Below are positions 53,750 to 63,144 of a DNA stretch of 64,000 bases, one piece after another. Position numbers and translations under genes: made by a program. The notes beneath the pieces were generated by a model that was not told the DNA's origin, did no database searches, and saw only the letters and a list, made by a program, of their open reading frames with translations. Each line of letters begins with the position of its first letter. Position 1 is the first letter of the stretch. This DNA comes from Balneicella halophila (GTDB lineage Bacteria; Bacteroidota; Bacteroidia; Bacteroidales; Balneicellaceae). The stretch is taken from the NCBI RefSeq assembly GCF_003096835.1, contig NZ_QENZ01000003.1, positions 868,001 through 932,000 on the forward strand. Direction: 5' to 3'.

Positions 53750-55324
53750 TTATTTAATTATTTCAATTTTTTTCATCGCTTCAATCCGACTTCTCACATC
53801 AAGTTTGCTGTAAATATTTTTGGAATGATATTTTACAGTATTTTTAGAGACGAATAGTTGCTTAGCAATCTCATCATTACTAAGTCCTTTTAATATGAGT
53901 TTCAAAACTTGTGCTTCTCTTTCTGATAAATTGAATGGTTTAATTTTTTCTTCATAAGAGATATTGTTCTTATTTATATTATCATCGAGCTGTAGCATAT
54001 AGTTTTGTAACTTCTTGTTGAGGTTTTCTACTTTCAGTCGTGAATTTTTTCGGAAAAGGTAAAGTATAATCAAAAAACTTACTAACAATATTGTACCTAT
54101 TACTAAACTATAAATCATTCTCTTATGATTTTGTCTTGCTTTTTGCTGACTCACTGCGCTTTCTGTGGCTAATTGTTCAATTCTTTTTTCTTTGTCTTTT
54201 GTTTCGTAAGCTATTTGTGCGTTAATAAGTGTTTTTTGAGAAAATTCATTAAAAATACTGTCTTTGAACAAGGAAGCTTTTCTATAGTAATTTAGTGCTT
54301 CACGATATTTCCCGACTCTTGAATAATATGTACTCAAGGTATTATAAGCAGCGAGTGCATTTTCTTTAGACCCTATTTCTTCTGCAATATTTAGTCCCTG
54401 ATTTATTGAAATAAGTCCTTGTTCAGTTTGTTTTAATGCTATTTTATTTATGCCAATATTAACTAAAGCATTAGAAAGATATCTTTTATTTCCTCTGCGC
54501 TTGTGGATAACTGAAGCTTCATTGTAGTAGAGATTGGATATTCGGAATTTTTCCTGTTTCTGATAGATTTTACCTAATAAACTAAGCTCAGGTCCGTGTG
54601 TGTCTTTTTTACCATTATTTTTTGATAGTTCTAATGCTTTATCTGTATAATAATGAGCAGAATCATACTTATTTAAAAAGAGAAATGCCTCACCGATATT
54701 GGCATAATCATATTCCATACCTCTTTTATTATTTGAGGCTATCTCTAGGTTTAATGCTTTTTTAAAGAAATAAAGAGCTATGTTATATTTTTTTGCGTCA
54801 GTAAATAAATTCCCTATACCATTTAATGCAATTGCTTGGCTTGGAATACTAAATTTTTCTGCTAAAGTATGTGCTTTGAAATAATAGTCAAATGATTTAT
54901 CTGTTATATTAACTTTTCTATATGCAATGCCTAAAGAATTTAAACATTTAATTGTTTCAAGTGTGTCTGCGGTCTTTAATAAATAGTTTAGTGCTAATTT
55001 ATGATTTTGAATGGCTGTATAGTAATCATAATTATATCTAGCAATAAGTCCTTTTTGTTGGTATGCTCTTCCAACACCTTCCGTATACGCTAAACTAGTT
55101 CCTATATTAATTGCGCTGTCAATGATGTTATAGTCAACATATTTATTTCTTGAAGCATTTTTGAAAAGATTAATCAGGTTATCAACTTTCAGTTTCGTGT
55201 TAGGTGAATTTATAAGTGCAGTAAAAGTGCTATCTGTATCAACTTCTATCTGCTTATTTTGTGCAATAACATTCTCTAATGTTATTATAAGAAGAACAAA
55301 TACTAGATTTAATAACCTTTTCAT
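53750..55324 (-). CDS. TPR-containing membrane transcriptional regulator with LuxR-type HTH
   Basis: 524 residues: signal-anchor start, six or more TPR units between about 80 and 370 (for example EKFRISNLYYNEASVIHKRRG, GKYREALNYYRKASLF), one membrane helix (about 397-418), a short coiled coil and a C-terminal LuxR-type helix-turn-helix (LSEREAQVLKLILKGLSNDEIAKQLFVSKNTVKYHSKNIYSKLDV). This fused sensor-regulator plan is common in Bacteroidota. The TPR part lies outside the membrane and may sense a peptide or protein, signalling to DNA without a separate kinase. The gene precedes the OmpA-like block; control of that block is plausible but not shown. Confidence 0.9.
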   Translation of the reverse strand: MKRLLNLVFVLLIITLENVIAQNKQIEVDTDSTFTALINSPNTKLKVDNLINLFKNASRNKYVDYNIIDSAINIGTSLAYTEGVGRAYQQKGLIARYNYDYYTAIQNHKLALNYLLKTADTLETIKCLNSLGIAYRKVNITDKSFDYYFKAHTLAEKFSIPSQAIALNGIGNLFTDAKKYNIALYFFKKALNLEIASNNKRGMEYDYANIGEAFLFLNKYDSAHYYTDKALELSKNNGKKDTHGPELSLLGKIYQKQEKFRISNLYYNEASVIHKRRGNKRYLSNALVNIGINKIALKQTEQGLISINQGLNIAEEIGSKENALAAYNTLSTYYSRVGKYREALNYYRKASLFKDSIFNEFSQKTLINAQIAYETKDKEKRIEQLATESAVSQQKARQNHKRMIYSLVIGTILLVSFLIILYLFRKNSRLKVENLNKKLQNYMLQLDDNINKNNISYEEKIKPFNLSEREAQVLKLILKGLSNDEIAKQLFVSKNTVKYHSKNIYSKLDVRSRIEAMKKIEIIK

Positions 55325-55476
55325 ATATATATAAAGTCGGAATTAAGAAATATTCAATAAAGAAAACGAAATAAATTAAAATTATAAAATAAAAATTAAT
55401 AGTTAAGATAACGATAAAGTTTTGGCACGATATCTTCGGACTCAATATTATCAATATAAATATACCCGTAGGTCGC

Positions 55477-56658
55477 TTAGAATGCCTTTATTCTGTAGAT
55501 AACTCCTAAACTTATTCTGTTTTTATCATAATTACTGAAGAGGTTCGTGTTTCCCTCAAATTTTACTTTTTTACCCAAATAAGTGAGGAATAATCTCATT
55601 TCTTGATCTTCAAAAGGCATATATTCTATTCCTGCATAATAGCCATAAGACTTTCTGAAATTGTCGTCTATATATTCTAATTCAGCTACATTTGCGGTTT
55701 CGTAAATTCCTTTGACAAATAAATTCCACGATGATGAAGGCTGATATTCTGCTTTAGCGATAAAAGAATTGTAAGTAACGTCTTCAAAAATATTTACAGG
55801 AGTATTTGTACTCATAAAATAATCTTTTGCATCATTAGATGCCACAAGTAGTCGATCAAGATCCGAATCGTCTCTCATATAGTCAAAAGCTAATTGGAAG
55901 TTGGGTAAATTGAGCATTGTGCCTAAAGTGATTGAATAAGTATGTTTGTCTTTAGCATCAGTTTGTAAAGCAACAGCCCAGCGCGTTTTAATAACATCAC
56001 TAAAAAGATTACCATTCCAGTTAAAAATATAAGTCAGTGGCATCTTACTTTCTTCAATTCCTTCAGGTAAGTAATAGTTACTATAAAAATCTTCAAATTT
56101 ATCATTATGATTATCTGTTATCTGAAATACAAACTCATGGTCTTTATTTGGGGTGTAAATGACAGCAGCACCCAGTTGGAAACAATCCATGTTTTCTCCA
56201 TAATCTGAAAATTCATAAATATAAATTGGGTTTAAATCATATTCCCAACCACCCCAATATTGTATGAGCTTACCACCAATTACAGTTATTTTATCATTAA
56301 AGTGATAACCTACTTTTAATATATCCGTAGCTTTAGATAAGCCATCAAGTGATCCTTTTTCATTTCTCTGGTTTAGTTTGTGACGTAGTCTGTAAAATAA
56401 TTTATCTGTAAGATAGCCTTTGGCTTCGAAGCGAATATCCTTCATTCTGAACTTTGCACTCCAATTATTAGAACCATTATCCGCTAGGTCAAATGTGGTG
56501 TGCGTGTTCAAATAGATATTTAATTTATCTGATTTTTTTTGAACGATATTTAGTTTCTGTGCAATCGAGGGGTATTCCTCATTGGTAATATTATCTTGTG
56601 CGTTAATAAAGTTAAAACTTAATAATAGCAAAGAGAATCCAAAGAATAGCTTTTTCAT
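55477..56658 (-). CDS. Porin-like outer-membrane beta-barrel protein
   Basis: 393 residues from the ATG ending at 56658 (MKKLFFGFSLLLLSFNFINAQ, a signal peptide); a longer frame starts 35 codons earlier but lies upstream of the candidate promoter. The mature part has a long series of alternating strands (IRFEAKGYLTDKLFYRLRHKLNQRN; KITVIGGKLIQYWGGWEYDLNPI; LFLTYLGKKVKF) ending in a C-terminal Phe (VIYRIKAF), the usual outer-membrane sorting signal. It resembles the OprO/OprP porin class, which is often phosphate- or anion-selective, but no specificity residue can be claimed here. Confidence 0.8.
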   Translation of the reverse strand: MKKLFFGFSLLLLSFNFINAQDNITNEEYPSIAQKLNIVQKKSDKLNIYLNTHTTFDLADNGSNNWSAKFRMKDIRFEAKGYLTDKLFYRLRHKLNQRNEKGSLDGLSKATDILKVGYHFNDKITVIGGKLIQYWGGWEYDLNPIYIYEFSDYGENMDCFQLGAAVIYTPNKDHEFVFQITDNHNDKFEDFYSNYYLPEGIEESKMPLTYIFNWNGNLFSDVIKTRWAVALQTDAKDKHTYSITLGTMLNLPNFQLAFDYMRDDSDLDRLLVASNDAKDYFMSTNTPVNIFEDVTYNSFIAKAEYQPSSSWNLFVKGIYETANVAELEYIDDNFRKSYGYYAGIEYMPFEDQEMRLFLTYLGKKVKFEGNTNLFSNYDKNRISLGVIYRIKAF

Positions 56659-56691
56659 GAAGTTCAAATAATTAATTGTTTTTTGAAGCGC

Positions 56692-56699
56692 CAAAGATA
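56692..56699 (-). promoter_or_regulatory. Candidate -7 element of the porin gene
   Basis: On the minus strand TATCTTTG, an exact TAnnTTTG, 33 bases before the porin ATG. It supports the shorter start. A -33 box is not obvious. Confidence 0.5.
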
Positions 56700-56771
56700 T
56701 AAAAGACAAATGAATAAAGAGTTCGTGTTGTTTTGTAACATTTTCTTTTGGAGATGCTATCAAATGTCTAT

Positions 56772-56948
56772 CTACTCCTTTTTGTTTCTATCTATAATCA
56801 TAGCGATAATTAGGCATAGCATTGCGGTTATTCCTAAATAGTTATCTATGTTTTGTGGTGAGCCTAAATCTTTGTAGTCAAAAAGACATAACTGAGCAAT
56901 TATTAGAAGTACCGCAAGAATGATTAAACCTGTTCTTAGTTTCCTCAT
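56772..56948 (-). CDS. Small two-helix membrane protein, 58 residues
   Basis: A short open frame starting MRKLRTGLIILAVLLIIAQ, with two hydrophobic helices (about 7-22 and 39-53) joined by a polar loop (FDYKDLGSPQNIDN) and ending in the charged tail IDRNKKE. It lies 15 bases downstream of the ABC-F gene on the same strand, so it belongs to that operon. The helix-loop-helix layout, good reading frame and position argue that it is a real gene. No family is recognised and the function is unknown. Confidence 0.7.
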   Translation of the reverse strand: MRKLRTGLIILAVLLIIAQLCLFDYKDLGSPQNIDNYLGITAMLCLIIAMIIDRNKKE

Positions 56949-56963
56949 AGTTTATGGGTGGTG

Positions 56964-58835
56964 TTATCTGTTCTCTTTTAACTCTTCCGCAAGCATTTCC
57001 AATTCTATCCAGCGTTCAGTCTTTTCATCTATTTGTTGCTTGACTTTTTCATATTCTTTAGAAAGTTCTGACACATCTTCCAAAGGAGAAGGGGCATTAA
57101 ATTTTTTCTCAATTTTTTGTTTTAAACTTTCAAGTGTGGCAATTTCTTCTTCTAATTGTTCGTATTCCAACTGTTCTTTGTAAGAAAGCTTAGTTTTTTG
57201 TCGTTTAGGTTTTATCGTCTTTTCCTCTTTGGGTTTTACTTGTGTTTTCTGTTTTTCTTCAGATTCTTGGCGGTACTGCGTGTAGTTTCCTGCAAAATCT
57301 CTAATCTCTCCGTTTCCTTCAAAAATAAATAAATGGTCAACCATCTTATCCATAAAATAACGGTCGTGAGAAACCACCAAAAAACAGCCTTCAAAGCTCA
57401 TCAAAAATTCCTCTAAAATATTGAGCGTGACTATATCCAGATCATTGGTGGGCTCATCAAGGATAAGAAAGTTCGGATTGGTCATTAGAATACGACATAG
57501 ATTCAAACGCTTTTGCTCGCCACCACTTAAATTCTCTACAAAATCATGCTGTTGTTTGCGAGAGAAAAGAAAACGTTCCAGCAGTTGCTCGGCAGAGAGT
57601 TGGCGACCTTTTGACAAAGGGATATAATCAGCCACTTCCTTTATTACTTCTACAACTTTCTGTCCTGTTTTAATTTCAATTCCTTTTTGAGAGTAATAAC
57701 CAAATTTTACCGTTTCGCCCCATTCTATTTCGCCACTGTCTATATTTTCTTTTTCGGTTAGTATATTTAAAAAAGTGGTTTTCCCAGTACCATTATTGCC
57801 TACAATTCCAACGCGTTCTCCCTTTTGAAAATTGTAACTGAAATTCTTTAAAATTGATAGATTGTCGAAACTCTTAGAAACCTTATCTAACTTTATGATT
57901 TTTGAGCCTAGACGCTCCATTTGAACTTCTATCTCAATATTCCGATGTTCTCGACGCAAGTGTGCAAGTTCTTTGATGTCATAGAAACTGCTGATGCGCG
58001 ATTTTGACTTTGTACCTCGTGCTTTAGGTTGGCGACGCATCCAGTCTAACTCTTTCCGATAGAGATTTTGAGCTTTACTCACTTCGGTTTCAAACTGCTG
58101 TATGCGTTCTTCTTTTTTCTTTAAGAAATAAGAGTAATTTCCTTTGTACTTGTAGAGAGTTTTGTCATCAAGTTCCCAAATTTCATTACAAACGCATTCT
58201 AAGAAATAGCGGTCGTGAGTAACCATAAAAAGGGTAACTTTTTCTCGGGCAAGATATTGCTCCAACCATTCAATCATTTCCAAATCCAAATGGTTGGTTG
58301 GCTCATCTAAAAGTAACACATCAGGCTTACTTACCAAAATGTGAGCTAATGCTACACGTTTCTTTTGTCCACCTGAAAGCGTTCCGACCTTTTGCTCAAT
58401 GTCTGTAATTTTTAACTGTGTCAAAAGTTGTTTGTAATGTTGCTCAAAAACCCAAGCATTATTTTTATCCATTTGTTCGAAGGCTACTTGATAATTCGCT
58501 TCATCTTCTGGATGTTTGAGTGCTTGTTCGTACTTTTCTACAATTTTAAGTAAAGGACTTTCAGATGCAAAAATTGTTTGCTCTATCGTCAAATTATCAT
58601 CTAATGTTGGGAGCTGAGGCAGAAATTCAATAACGGCATCCTTGTCTCTAAGCACAGAGCCTTCACCATCAGACTCGTCAATACCCGCAAGAATATTCAA
58701 CAAGCTGGTTTTTCCTGTCCCATTTTTAGCAATAAGAGCAATTTTTTGTCCTTCAGTAATGGCAAAACTCAGTCCTTCGAAGAGCACACGCTCTCCATAG
58801 GATTTTTTCAGATTGGTGGCGGTGATATAATTCAT
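56964..58835 (-). CDS. ABC-F family ATPase (Uup-like)
   Basis: 623 residues with two ABC domains in one chain and no membrane segments. First domain: Walker A AKNGTGKTSLLNIL, signature LSGGQKKRVALA, Walker B DVLLLDEPTNHLD. Second: VGNNGTGKTTFLNIL, LSGGEQKRLNLC, FLILDEPTNDLD. Between them is the P-site interaction linker (YRKELDWMRRQPKARGTKSKSRISS). The C-terminal coiled coil (EQLEEEIATLESLKQKIEKK) is the Uup mark. ABC-F proteins act on the ribosome or, for Uup, also on DNA or nucleoprotein; they do not transport. It follows murA by one base, in the same operon. Confidence 0.94.
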   Translation of the reverse strand: MNYITATNLKKSYGERVLFEGLSFAITEGQKIALIAKNGTGKTSLLNILAGIDESDGEGSVLRDKDAVIEFLPQLPTLDDNLTIEQTIFASESPLLKIVEKYEQALKHPEDEANYQVAFEQMDKNNAWVFEQHYKQLLTQLKITDIEQKVGTLSGGQKKRVALAHILVSKPDVLLLDEPTNHLDLEMIEWLEQYLAREKVTLFMVTHDRYFLECVCNEIWELDDKTLYKYKGNYSYFLKKKEERIQQFETEVSKAQNLYRKELDWMRRQPKARGTKSKSRISSFYDIKELAHLRREHRNIEIEVQMERLGSKIIKLDKVSKSFDNLSILKNFSYNFQKGERVGIVGNNGTGKTTFLNILTEKENIDSGEIEWGETVKFGYYSQKGIEIKTGQKVVEVIKEVADYIPLSKGRQLSAEQLLERFLFSRKQQHDFVENLSGGEQKRLNLCRILMTNPNFLILDEPTNDLDIVTLNILEEFLMSFEGCFLVVSHDRYFMDKMVDHLFIFEGNGEIRDFAGNYTQYRQESEEKQKTQVKPKEEKTIKPKRQKTKLSYKEQLEYEQLEEEIATLESLKQKIEKKFNAPSPLEDVSELSKEYEKVKQQIDEKTERWIELEMLAEELKENR

Positions 58836-58836
58836 T

Positions 58837-60099
58837 CTAAGACGATACTCGCTCTATTTTTGCCCCCAAATTACGAAGGCGTTCATCAATATTTTCATAA
58901 CCTCTATCGATTAACTCAGCATTATCAATTACGCTTTCTCCGTCTGCCATCATTGCCGCGATAACCAAGGCGATGCCCGCTCTTAAGTCAGGACTGCTAA
59001 GGTGCTGAGCTTTAAGTTGGGTAATGCCATTTACGATAACTCTGTGAGGGTCGCAAATAGTGATGTTTGCACCCATGCCTACGAGTTTGTCACAGAAGAA
59101 CATTCGGGATTCGAACATCCAATCGTGGCAAAGAGTATTTCCTTCTGCCTGCGTAGTAAGCACAACCATCGGACTCATTAAGTCTGTTGGAAATCCTGGC
59201 CATAGTCCTACTTGCACTTTTCGTGAAGGAGCTTTTAATGGTCTTTCGTAACGTACGCGTACCGTAGTATTATCAATAAACTCCGGTTTTGCACCCATTA
59301 AATTCATATAAAATGTAGGAGTGATAAGATGTTCTTTTACAATGTTTTTTATTGTAATATCACCTTTGGTACATAATGCGGCAATCATAAAAGTGCCTGC
59401 TTCAATATTGTCAGCAACTACCTGATGAGTAACACCTTTCAGTTTTTTAGTGCCTTTTATTTTAAGTCTATTAGTTCCAATGCCCTTAATTTTCGCACCC
59501 ATCTTTACTAAGATATTTGCTAAGTCACTCACGTGAGGTTCACAAGCGGCGTTATCTATTATCGTTTCTTTAGAAACAGTTGCTGCTAATAATAGTGCAT
59601 TTTCTGTCGCAGTTACAGAAGCTTCTTGAAGGAAGAGATAAGAATCTTGCTCATCAGGGAGAACAGCCTCATAAGTTGTCGTCGAAAAGTTCAATTTGAC
59701 TCCCATTCCTGTAAATACATCAGAATGAATATCCAGCCCGCGTTTGCCTATAACACAACCACCCGGGGGTGCTATAGTTCCTTTTCGGCATCTTCCAAGT
59801 AGAGCTCCTAAATATAAGATAGATGCTCTTATTTTTCTTACCAATTCTTGAGAGGGCACAGCATGTGTTATGCTTCCTGATACTTTCAGAGTATTACTTT
59901 CAAAAACGACAGTTTTGCCTAAGTCTTCTAAAATGGCAACCATAGACATTACATCTAATATTCGAGGCACATTATGTAGCGTACAAGGCTCATCGGTAAG
60001 TACTGTTGCTGCGATAATCGGTAATGCTGCATTTTTATTTCCAGAAACACTAATTTCACCTTTTAGTGGTGTTCCTCCTATAATTTTAAATTTAGACAT
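58837..60099 (-). CDS. murA: UDP-N-acetylglucosamine 1-carboxyvinyltransferase
   Basis: 420 residues, as for E. coli MurA (419). Lys22 (GNKNAALPI) and Cys115 (APPGGCVIGKRG) fall at the same numbers as the catalytic residues of E. coli MurA. LWPGFPTDLMSPMVVL and the C-terminal DRGYENIDERLRNLGA are conserved. It transfers enolpyruvate from PEP to UDP-GlcNAc, the committed step of peptidoglycan synthesis. Cys115 present means expected sensitivity to fosfomycin. It lies 5 bases downstream of murB, so the two successive enzymes are made together. Confidence 0.96.
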   Translation of the reverse strand: MSKFKIIGGTPLKGEISVSGNKNAALPIIAATVLTDEPCTLHNVPRILDVMSMVAILEDLGKTVVFESNTLKVSGSITHAVPSQELVRKIRASILYLGALLGRCRKGTIAPPGGCVIGKRGLDIHSDVFTGMGVKLNFSTTTYEAVLPDEQDSYLFLQEASVTATENALLLAATVSKETIIDNAACEPHVSDLANILVKMGAKIKGIGTNRLKIKGTKKLKGVTHQVVADNIEAGTFMIAALCTKGDITIKNIVKEHLITPTFYMNLMGAKPEFIDNTTVRVRYERPLKAPSRKVQVGLWPGFPTDLMSPMVVLTTQAEGNTLCHDWMFESRMFFCDKLVGMGANITICDPHRVIVNGITQLKAQHLSSPDLRAGIALVIAAMMADGESVIDNAELIDRGYENIDERLRNLGAKIERVSS

Positions 60100-60104
60100 A
60101 TCTC

Positions 60105-61121
60105 TTAATTTAGTTCTCCTACAAATTCTATCTCTGATTGTAACACTATTCCCGTTTTCAGTAGCATTTGTTTTTTTATTTCATTAATTAATTTCAAAAC
60201 GTCCTCTGCTGTTGCTTTTCCAGTATTCTCTATAAAGGCAGCATGACCTTCAGAAATTTTAGCACCTCCAATTGTTTTACCTTTTAATCCTAAGACCTTG
60301 TCAATAACATAACCAATTGAAGGTGTAGGGTAGCCCAACTTTTCTTGCTGTTCATTTGTTAAGTTATGGAACAAGCATCCCGCAGAACGTTGCGGTTGAT
60401 TTTTTTTCTTCATTATCCATTCTTTGGCTAATGCTTTTGCCTCTTTACTTTGTCCTTGCGTAAGCACTAAATCACAACTAAGTACTGTTTCTTGAGTTTC
60501 GTGTAAAATACTATAATCGTAATCAAATTGAAAATATTCTTGAGAAACATTTTTTACTTCACCATTACTAAGCAGTTGAGCCTGTGCTATTAAATCTCCA
60601 AAGAATAATTTTGCTCCATGCATATTCATATAAGTAGCACCACCAACAGTAGCTGGAATGCCCGCAAAAAGCTCCAAACCTGAGATATCCACCTTTAAGA
60701 GCTGATTCATCAACGTTGGGATTTTTATACCTGAAGCAATTCTAACGATTACCTTATTTTGCCTTTCTTCTAATGGAGTTACCACATCTTCTGCTCTATG
60801 TCTGGCTAATGCAGTTGATTTTAGTTCAGGGATTTCAGCATCTTCTAAGATTTCCCAATCCTTTGCTTTATTTATAATGATAAGACCTCTGTAACCTTTG
60901 TCCGAAACCAATATATTGCTACCTCCGCCAATAATTTTATAAGGTATGTGATGAGAATTACATGCAATAATAGTGTCGTGTAGCTCAGGCAATGATTCAA
61001 TGACACATAATAAATCTGCTTCACCACCAATTCTAAAAGTAGTGTGAGGTGCAATGGGGCAGTCCCTTTGAAATGAAATGCCTAAAGAAGTAAGACGCTC
61101 TATGAGTGCTTGGTAGGACAT
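60105..61121 (-). CDS. murB: UDP-N-acetylenolpyruvoylglucosamine reductase
   Basis: 338 residues. The FAD-binding part has HTTFRIGGEADLLC and YKIIGGGSNILVSDKGYRGLII. The substrate region has AGIPATVGGATYMNMHGAK, QRSAGCLFHN and KISEGHAAFIENTGKATAEDV. Family knowledge: the proton donor is Ser in E. coli (Ser229); here the corresponding segment reads SAGCLF, so Cys probably takes its place, as it does in some other MurB enzymes. An insertion near residues 100-125 (ELKSTALARHRAEDVVTPLEERQ) is unusual. It reduces the enolpyruvyl intermediate with NADPH. It lies one base after tyrS and just before murA. Confidence 0.95.
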   Translation of the reverse strand: MSYQALIERLTSLGISFQRDCPIAPHTTFRIGGEADLLCVIESLPELHDTIIACNSHHIPYKIIGGGSNILVSDKGYRGLIIINKAKDWEILEDAEIPELKSTALARHRAEDVVTPLEERQNKVIVRIASGIKIPTLMNQLLKVDISGLELFAGIPATVGGATYMNMHGAKLFFGDLIAQAQLLSNGEVKNVSQEYFQFDYDYSILHETQETVLSCDLVLTQGQSKEAKALAKEWIMKKKNQPQRSAGCLFHNLTNEQQEKLGYPTPSIGYVIDKVLGLKGKTIGGAKISEGHAAFIENTGKATAEDVLKLINEIKKQMLLKTGIVLQSEIEFVGELN

Positions 61122-61122
61122 T

Positions 61123-62418
61123 CTATTTTGTAATTAAAAGGTAGTAATTTTTCTTGCCTTTTTGTGCTAAAATATATTTCCCAGCAATAAGATGTTCATT
61201 ATTTAGGCTATAATCAGCATCAGCAATTTTTGTTTTATTGATACTGATAGCATTTCCTTTAATCGCTCTGCGCAATTCTCCCTTAGAAGAGAAAGCTGGT
61301 GCTTCTTCGGCTAATAAACTAACGATATCAATACCTTCTTGCAATTTACTGGCACTTATTTCAAACTGAGGAACACCATCAAATATGCTCAACAATGTTT
61401 TCTCATCTAATTTGCGCAAGCTCTCTTCAGTTGCACGCCCAAAGAGTATTTGTGAAGCTTCAACTGCCATATCATATGCTTCCCGAGAATGTATCATTAC
61501 TGTTACTTCTTCTGCCAATTTTTGTTGTAATTGACGTTGGTGTGGAGCTTCTTTATGTTTTTCCACTAAGTCTTTAATTTCTTCTTCAGAAAGTAACGTA
61601 AATATCTTGATATAGCGTTCTGCATCTTCATCGGATGTATTTAGCCAAAATTGATAAAACTGATAAGGAGAAGTACGCTCTGGATCTAGCCATATATTCC
61701 CACTTTCTGTTTTACCAAATTTATTCCCATCAGCTTTAGTAATGAGGGGACAAGTGATTGCAAAAGCTTCTCCTCCCGTCTTACGACGGATGAGTTCTGT
61801 TCCAGTGGTCATATTACCCCATTGGTCAGAACCGCCCATTTGCAGTTTGCAGTTTTTGTTTTGATTCAACCATAGAAAATCATATCCTTGAACCAATTGA
61901 TAGGTAAATTCGGTGAATGACATTCCTGCTTTACTGTCAGCACTTAGGCGTTTTTTTACAGAATCTTTAGCCATCATATAATTCACAGTAATGTGTTTCC
62001 CTACATCACGGATGAAGTCTAAGAATGAAAAATCTTTCATCCAGTCATAGTTGTTTACCATCTCAGCTACGTTTTCAGCATCGCTGTCAAAATCCAGAAA
62101 ATTTGCCAATTGATTTTTTATGGACTCTTGATTATGGCGAAGTGTTTCTTCATCTAACAAATTACGTTCTTGAGATTTTCCTGAGGGGTCACCTATCATT
62201 CCCGTAGCACCTCCAACCAATACTAGAGGTTTGTGACCGCAACTTTGGAAATGTTTCAGCATCATAACGCCGACCAAATGCCCAATGTGTAGAGAATCTG
62301 CCGTAGGGTCTATACCTACATAGGCTGTAGTCATTTCTTTGTTTGTTTGTTCTTCTGCACCTGGCATAGCGTTATGAATCATTCCACGCCATGTCAGTTC
62401 TTGTATAAAATTTTTCAT
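61123..62418 (-). CDS. tyrS: Tyrosyl-tRNA synthetase
   Basis: 431 residues. Class I signatures: HIGH at 44-47 ([10 protein letters not shown]), [11 protein letters not shown] as the KMSKS loop, and the Tyr-binding [25 protein letters not shown]. The C-terminal S4-like domain follows ([26 protein letters not shown]). It charges tRNA-Tyr in the cytosol. The sequence upstream of the ATG is short (32 bases to cvpA), so it is read from the cvpA transcript. I noted no tRNA-like leader or T-box, as expected outside Firmicutes. Confidence 0.96.
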   Translation of the reverse strand: MKNFIQELTWRGMIHNAMPGAEEQTNKEMTTAYVGIDPTADSLHIGHLVGVMMLKHFQSCGHKPLVLVGGATGMIGDPSGKSQERNLLDEETLRHNQESIKNQLANFLDFDSDAENVAEMVNNYDWMKDFSFLDFIRDVGKHITVNYMMAKDSVKKRLSADSKAGMSFTEFTYQLVQGYDFLWLNQNKNCKLQMGGSDQWGNMTTGTELIRRKTGGEAFAITCPLITKADGNKFGKTESGNIWLDPERTSPYQFYQFWLNTSDEDAERYIKIFTLLSEEEIKDLVEKHKEAPHQRQLQQKLAEEVTVMIHSREAYDMAVEASQILFGRATEESLRKLDEKTLLSIFDGVPQFEISASKLQEGIDIVSLLAEEAPAFSSKGELRRAIKGNAISINKTKIADADYSLNNEHLIAGKYILAQKGKKNYYLLITK

Positions 62419-62450
62419 GATTTTATTCTTTAAATGATGTTACTTCCCTA

Positions 62451-62993
62451 TTAAATAGGCGTACTATCAATATCTTCTAATGTCTTGTCTATAGTTTCTT
62501 TCACTTCGTCGAAATGCTCATCGGCAAATTCATAAATCACCCCGGCAAATCCATTGAGGGGATAATACAGGTAGCTGTCATTTATCGTTTTTTGCTTTAC
62601 AATCTGTTTGTCTTTATTTACCCTATCCAATCCATTAACTACTAAAGAAAGGATAATACCAATTTTTAAAAGACCGAAGATCAGTCCTAGAAGTCTATTT
62701 AAAATACCCAGTTGTGCAATATGAAGTGCTTGCGTTATAACTTTTCCAATAATACTGACTGCAACGAGAATTACCAAAAATGTGATAACGAAGCTTAGAA
62801 ATGGTAGATAATCGCCCTGCATACCAAGCTTATCATGCAGAAATTCTGTTGTAAATAATCTATATTTCAATGCTCCCCAAATTGCCAAAATCAATGCAGC
62901 AAATGTAGTGAGCTCCACAATAAATCCATTTCTAAATCCTTTGTATGCAAACCATAGTATAATGATGAGCAAAACAATATCTATCCAAACCAT
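62451..62993 (-). CDS. CvpA-family membrane protein
   Basis: 180 residues from the ATG ending at 62993. Start choice: a minus-strand TATCTTTG at 63010-63017 would be a -7 element, and a start 10 codons earlier would lie above it. Four hydrophobic helices fill the first 125 residues (WIDIVLLIIILWFAYKGFRNGFIVEL, typical for CvpA), and the tail of about 50 residues is acidic. CvpA is linked to envelope integrity and, in E. coli, to colicin V production; its biochemical role is unknown. It is the first gene of the tyrS-murB-murA-ABC-F operon. Confidence 0.86.
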   Translation of the reverse strand: MVWIDIVLLIIILWFAYKGFRNGFIVELTTFAALILAIWGALKYRLFTTEFLHDKLGMQGDYLPFLSFVITFLVILVAVSIIGKVITQALHIAQLGILNRLLGLIFGLLKIGIILSLVVNGLDRVNKDKQIVKQKTINDSYLYYPLNGFAGVIYEFADEHFDEVKETIDKTLEDIDSTPI

Positions 62994-63009
62994 GCTTGAG
63001 TATTTTTCA

Positions 63010-63017
63010 CAAAGATA
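63010..63017 (-). promoter_or_regulatory. Candidate -7 element of the cvpA-tyrS-mur operon
   Basis: Minus-strand TATCTTTG, an exact TAnnTTTG, 16 bases before the chosen ATG. No good -33 box at the expected distance. Confidence 0.5.
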
Positions 63018-63144
63018 TTTCAAATTCTACTAAGAATAAAATTTGAAGATTTCATAAATAAAATGTTAAGATTCATCAAGAAATAGTTTGCAAGAAAAAA
63101 AATAATAACTTCGCAACAAGTATTTATTAAAAAAACAAATTATT

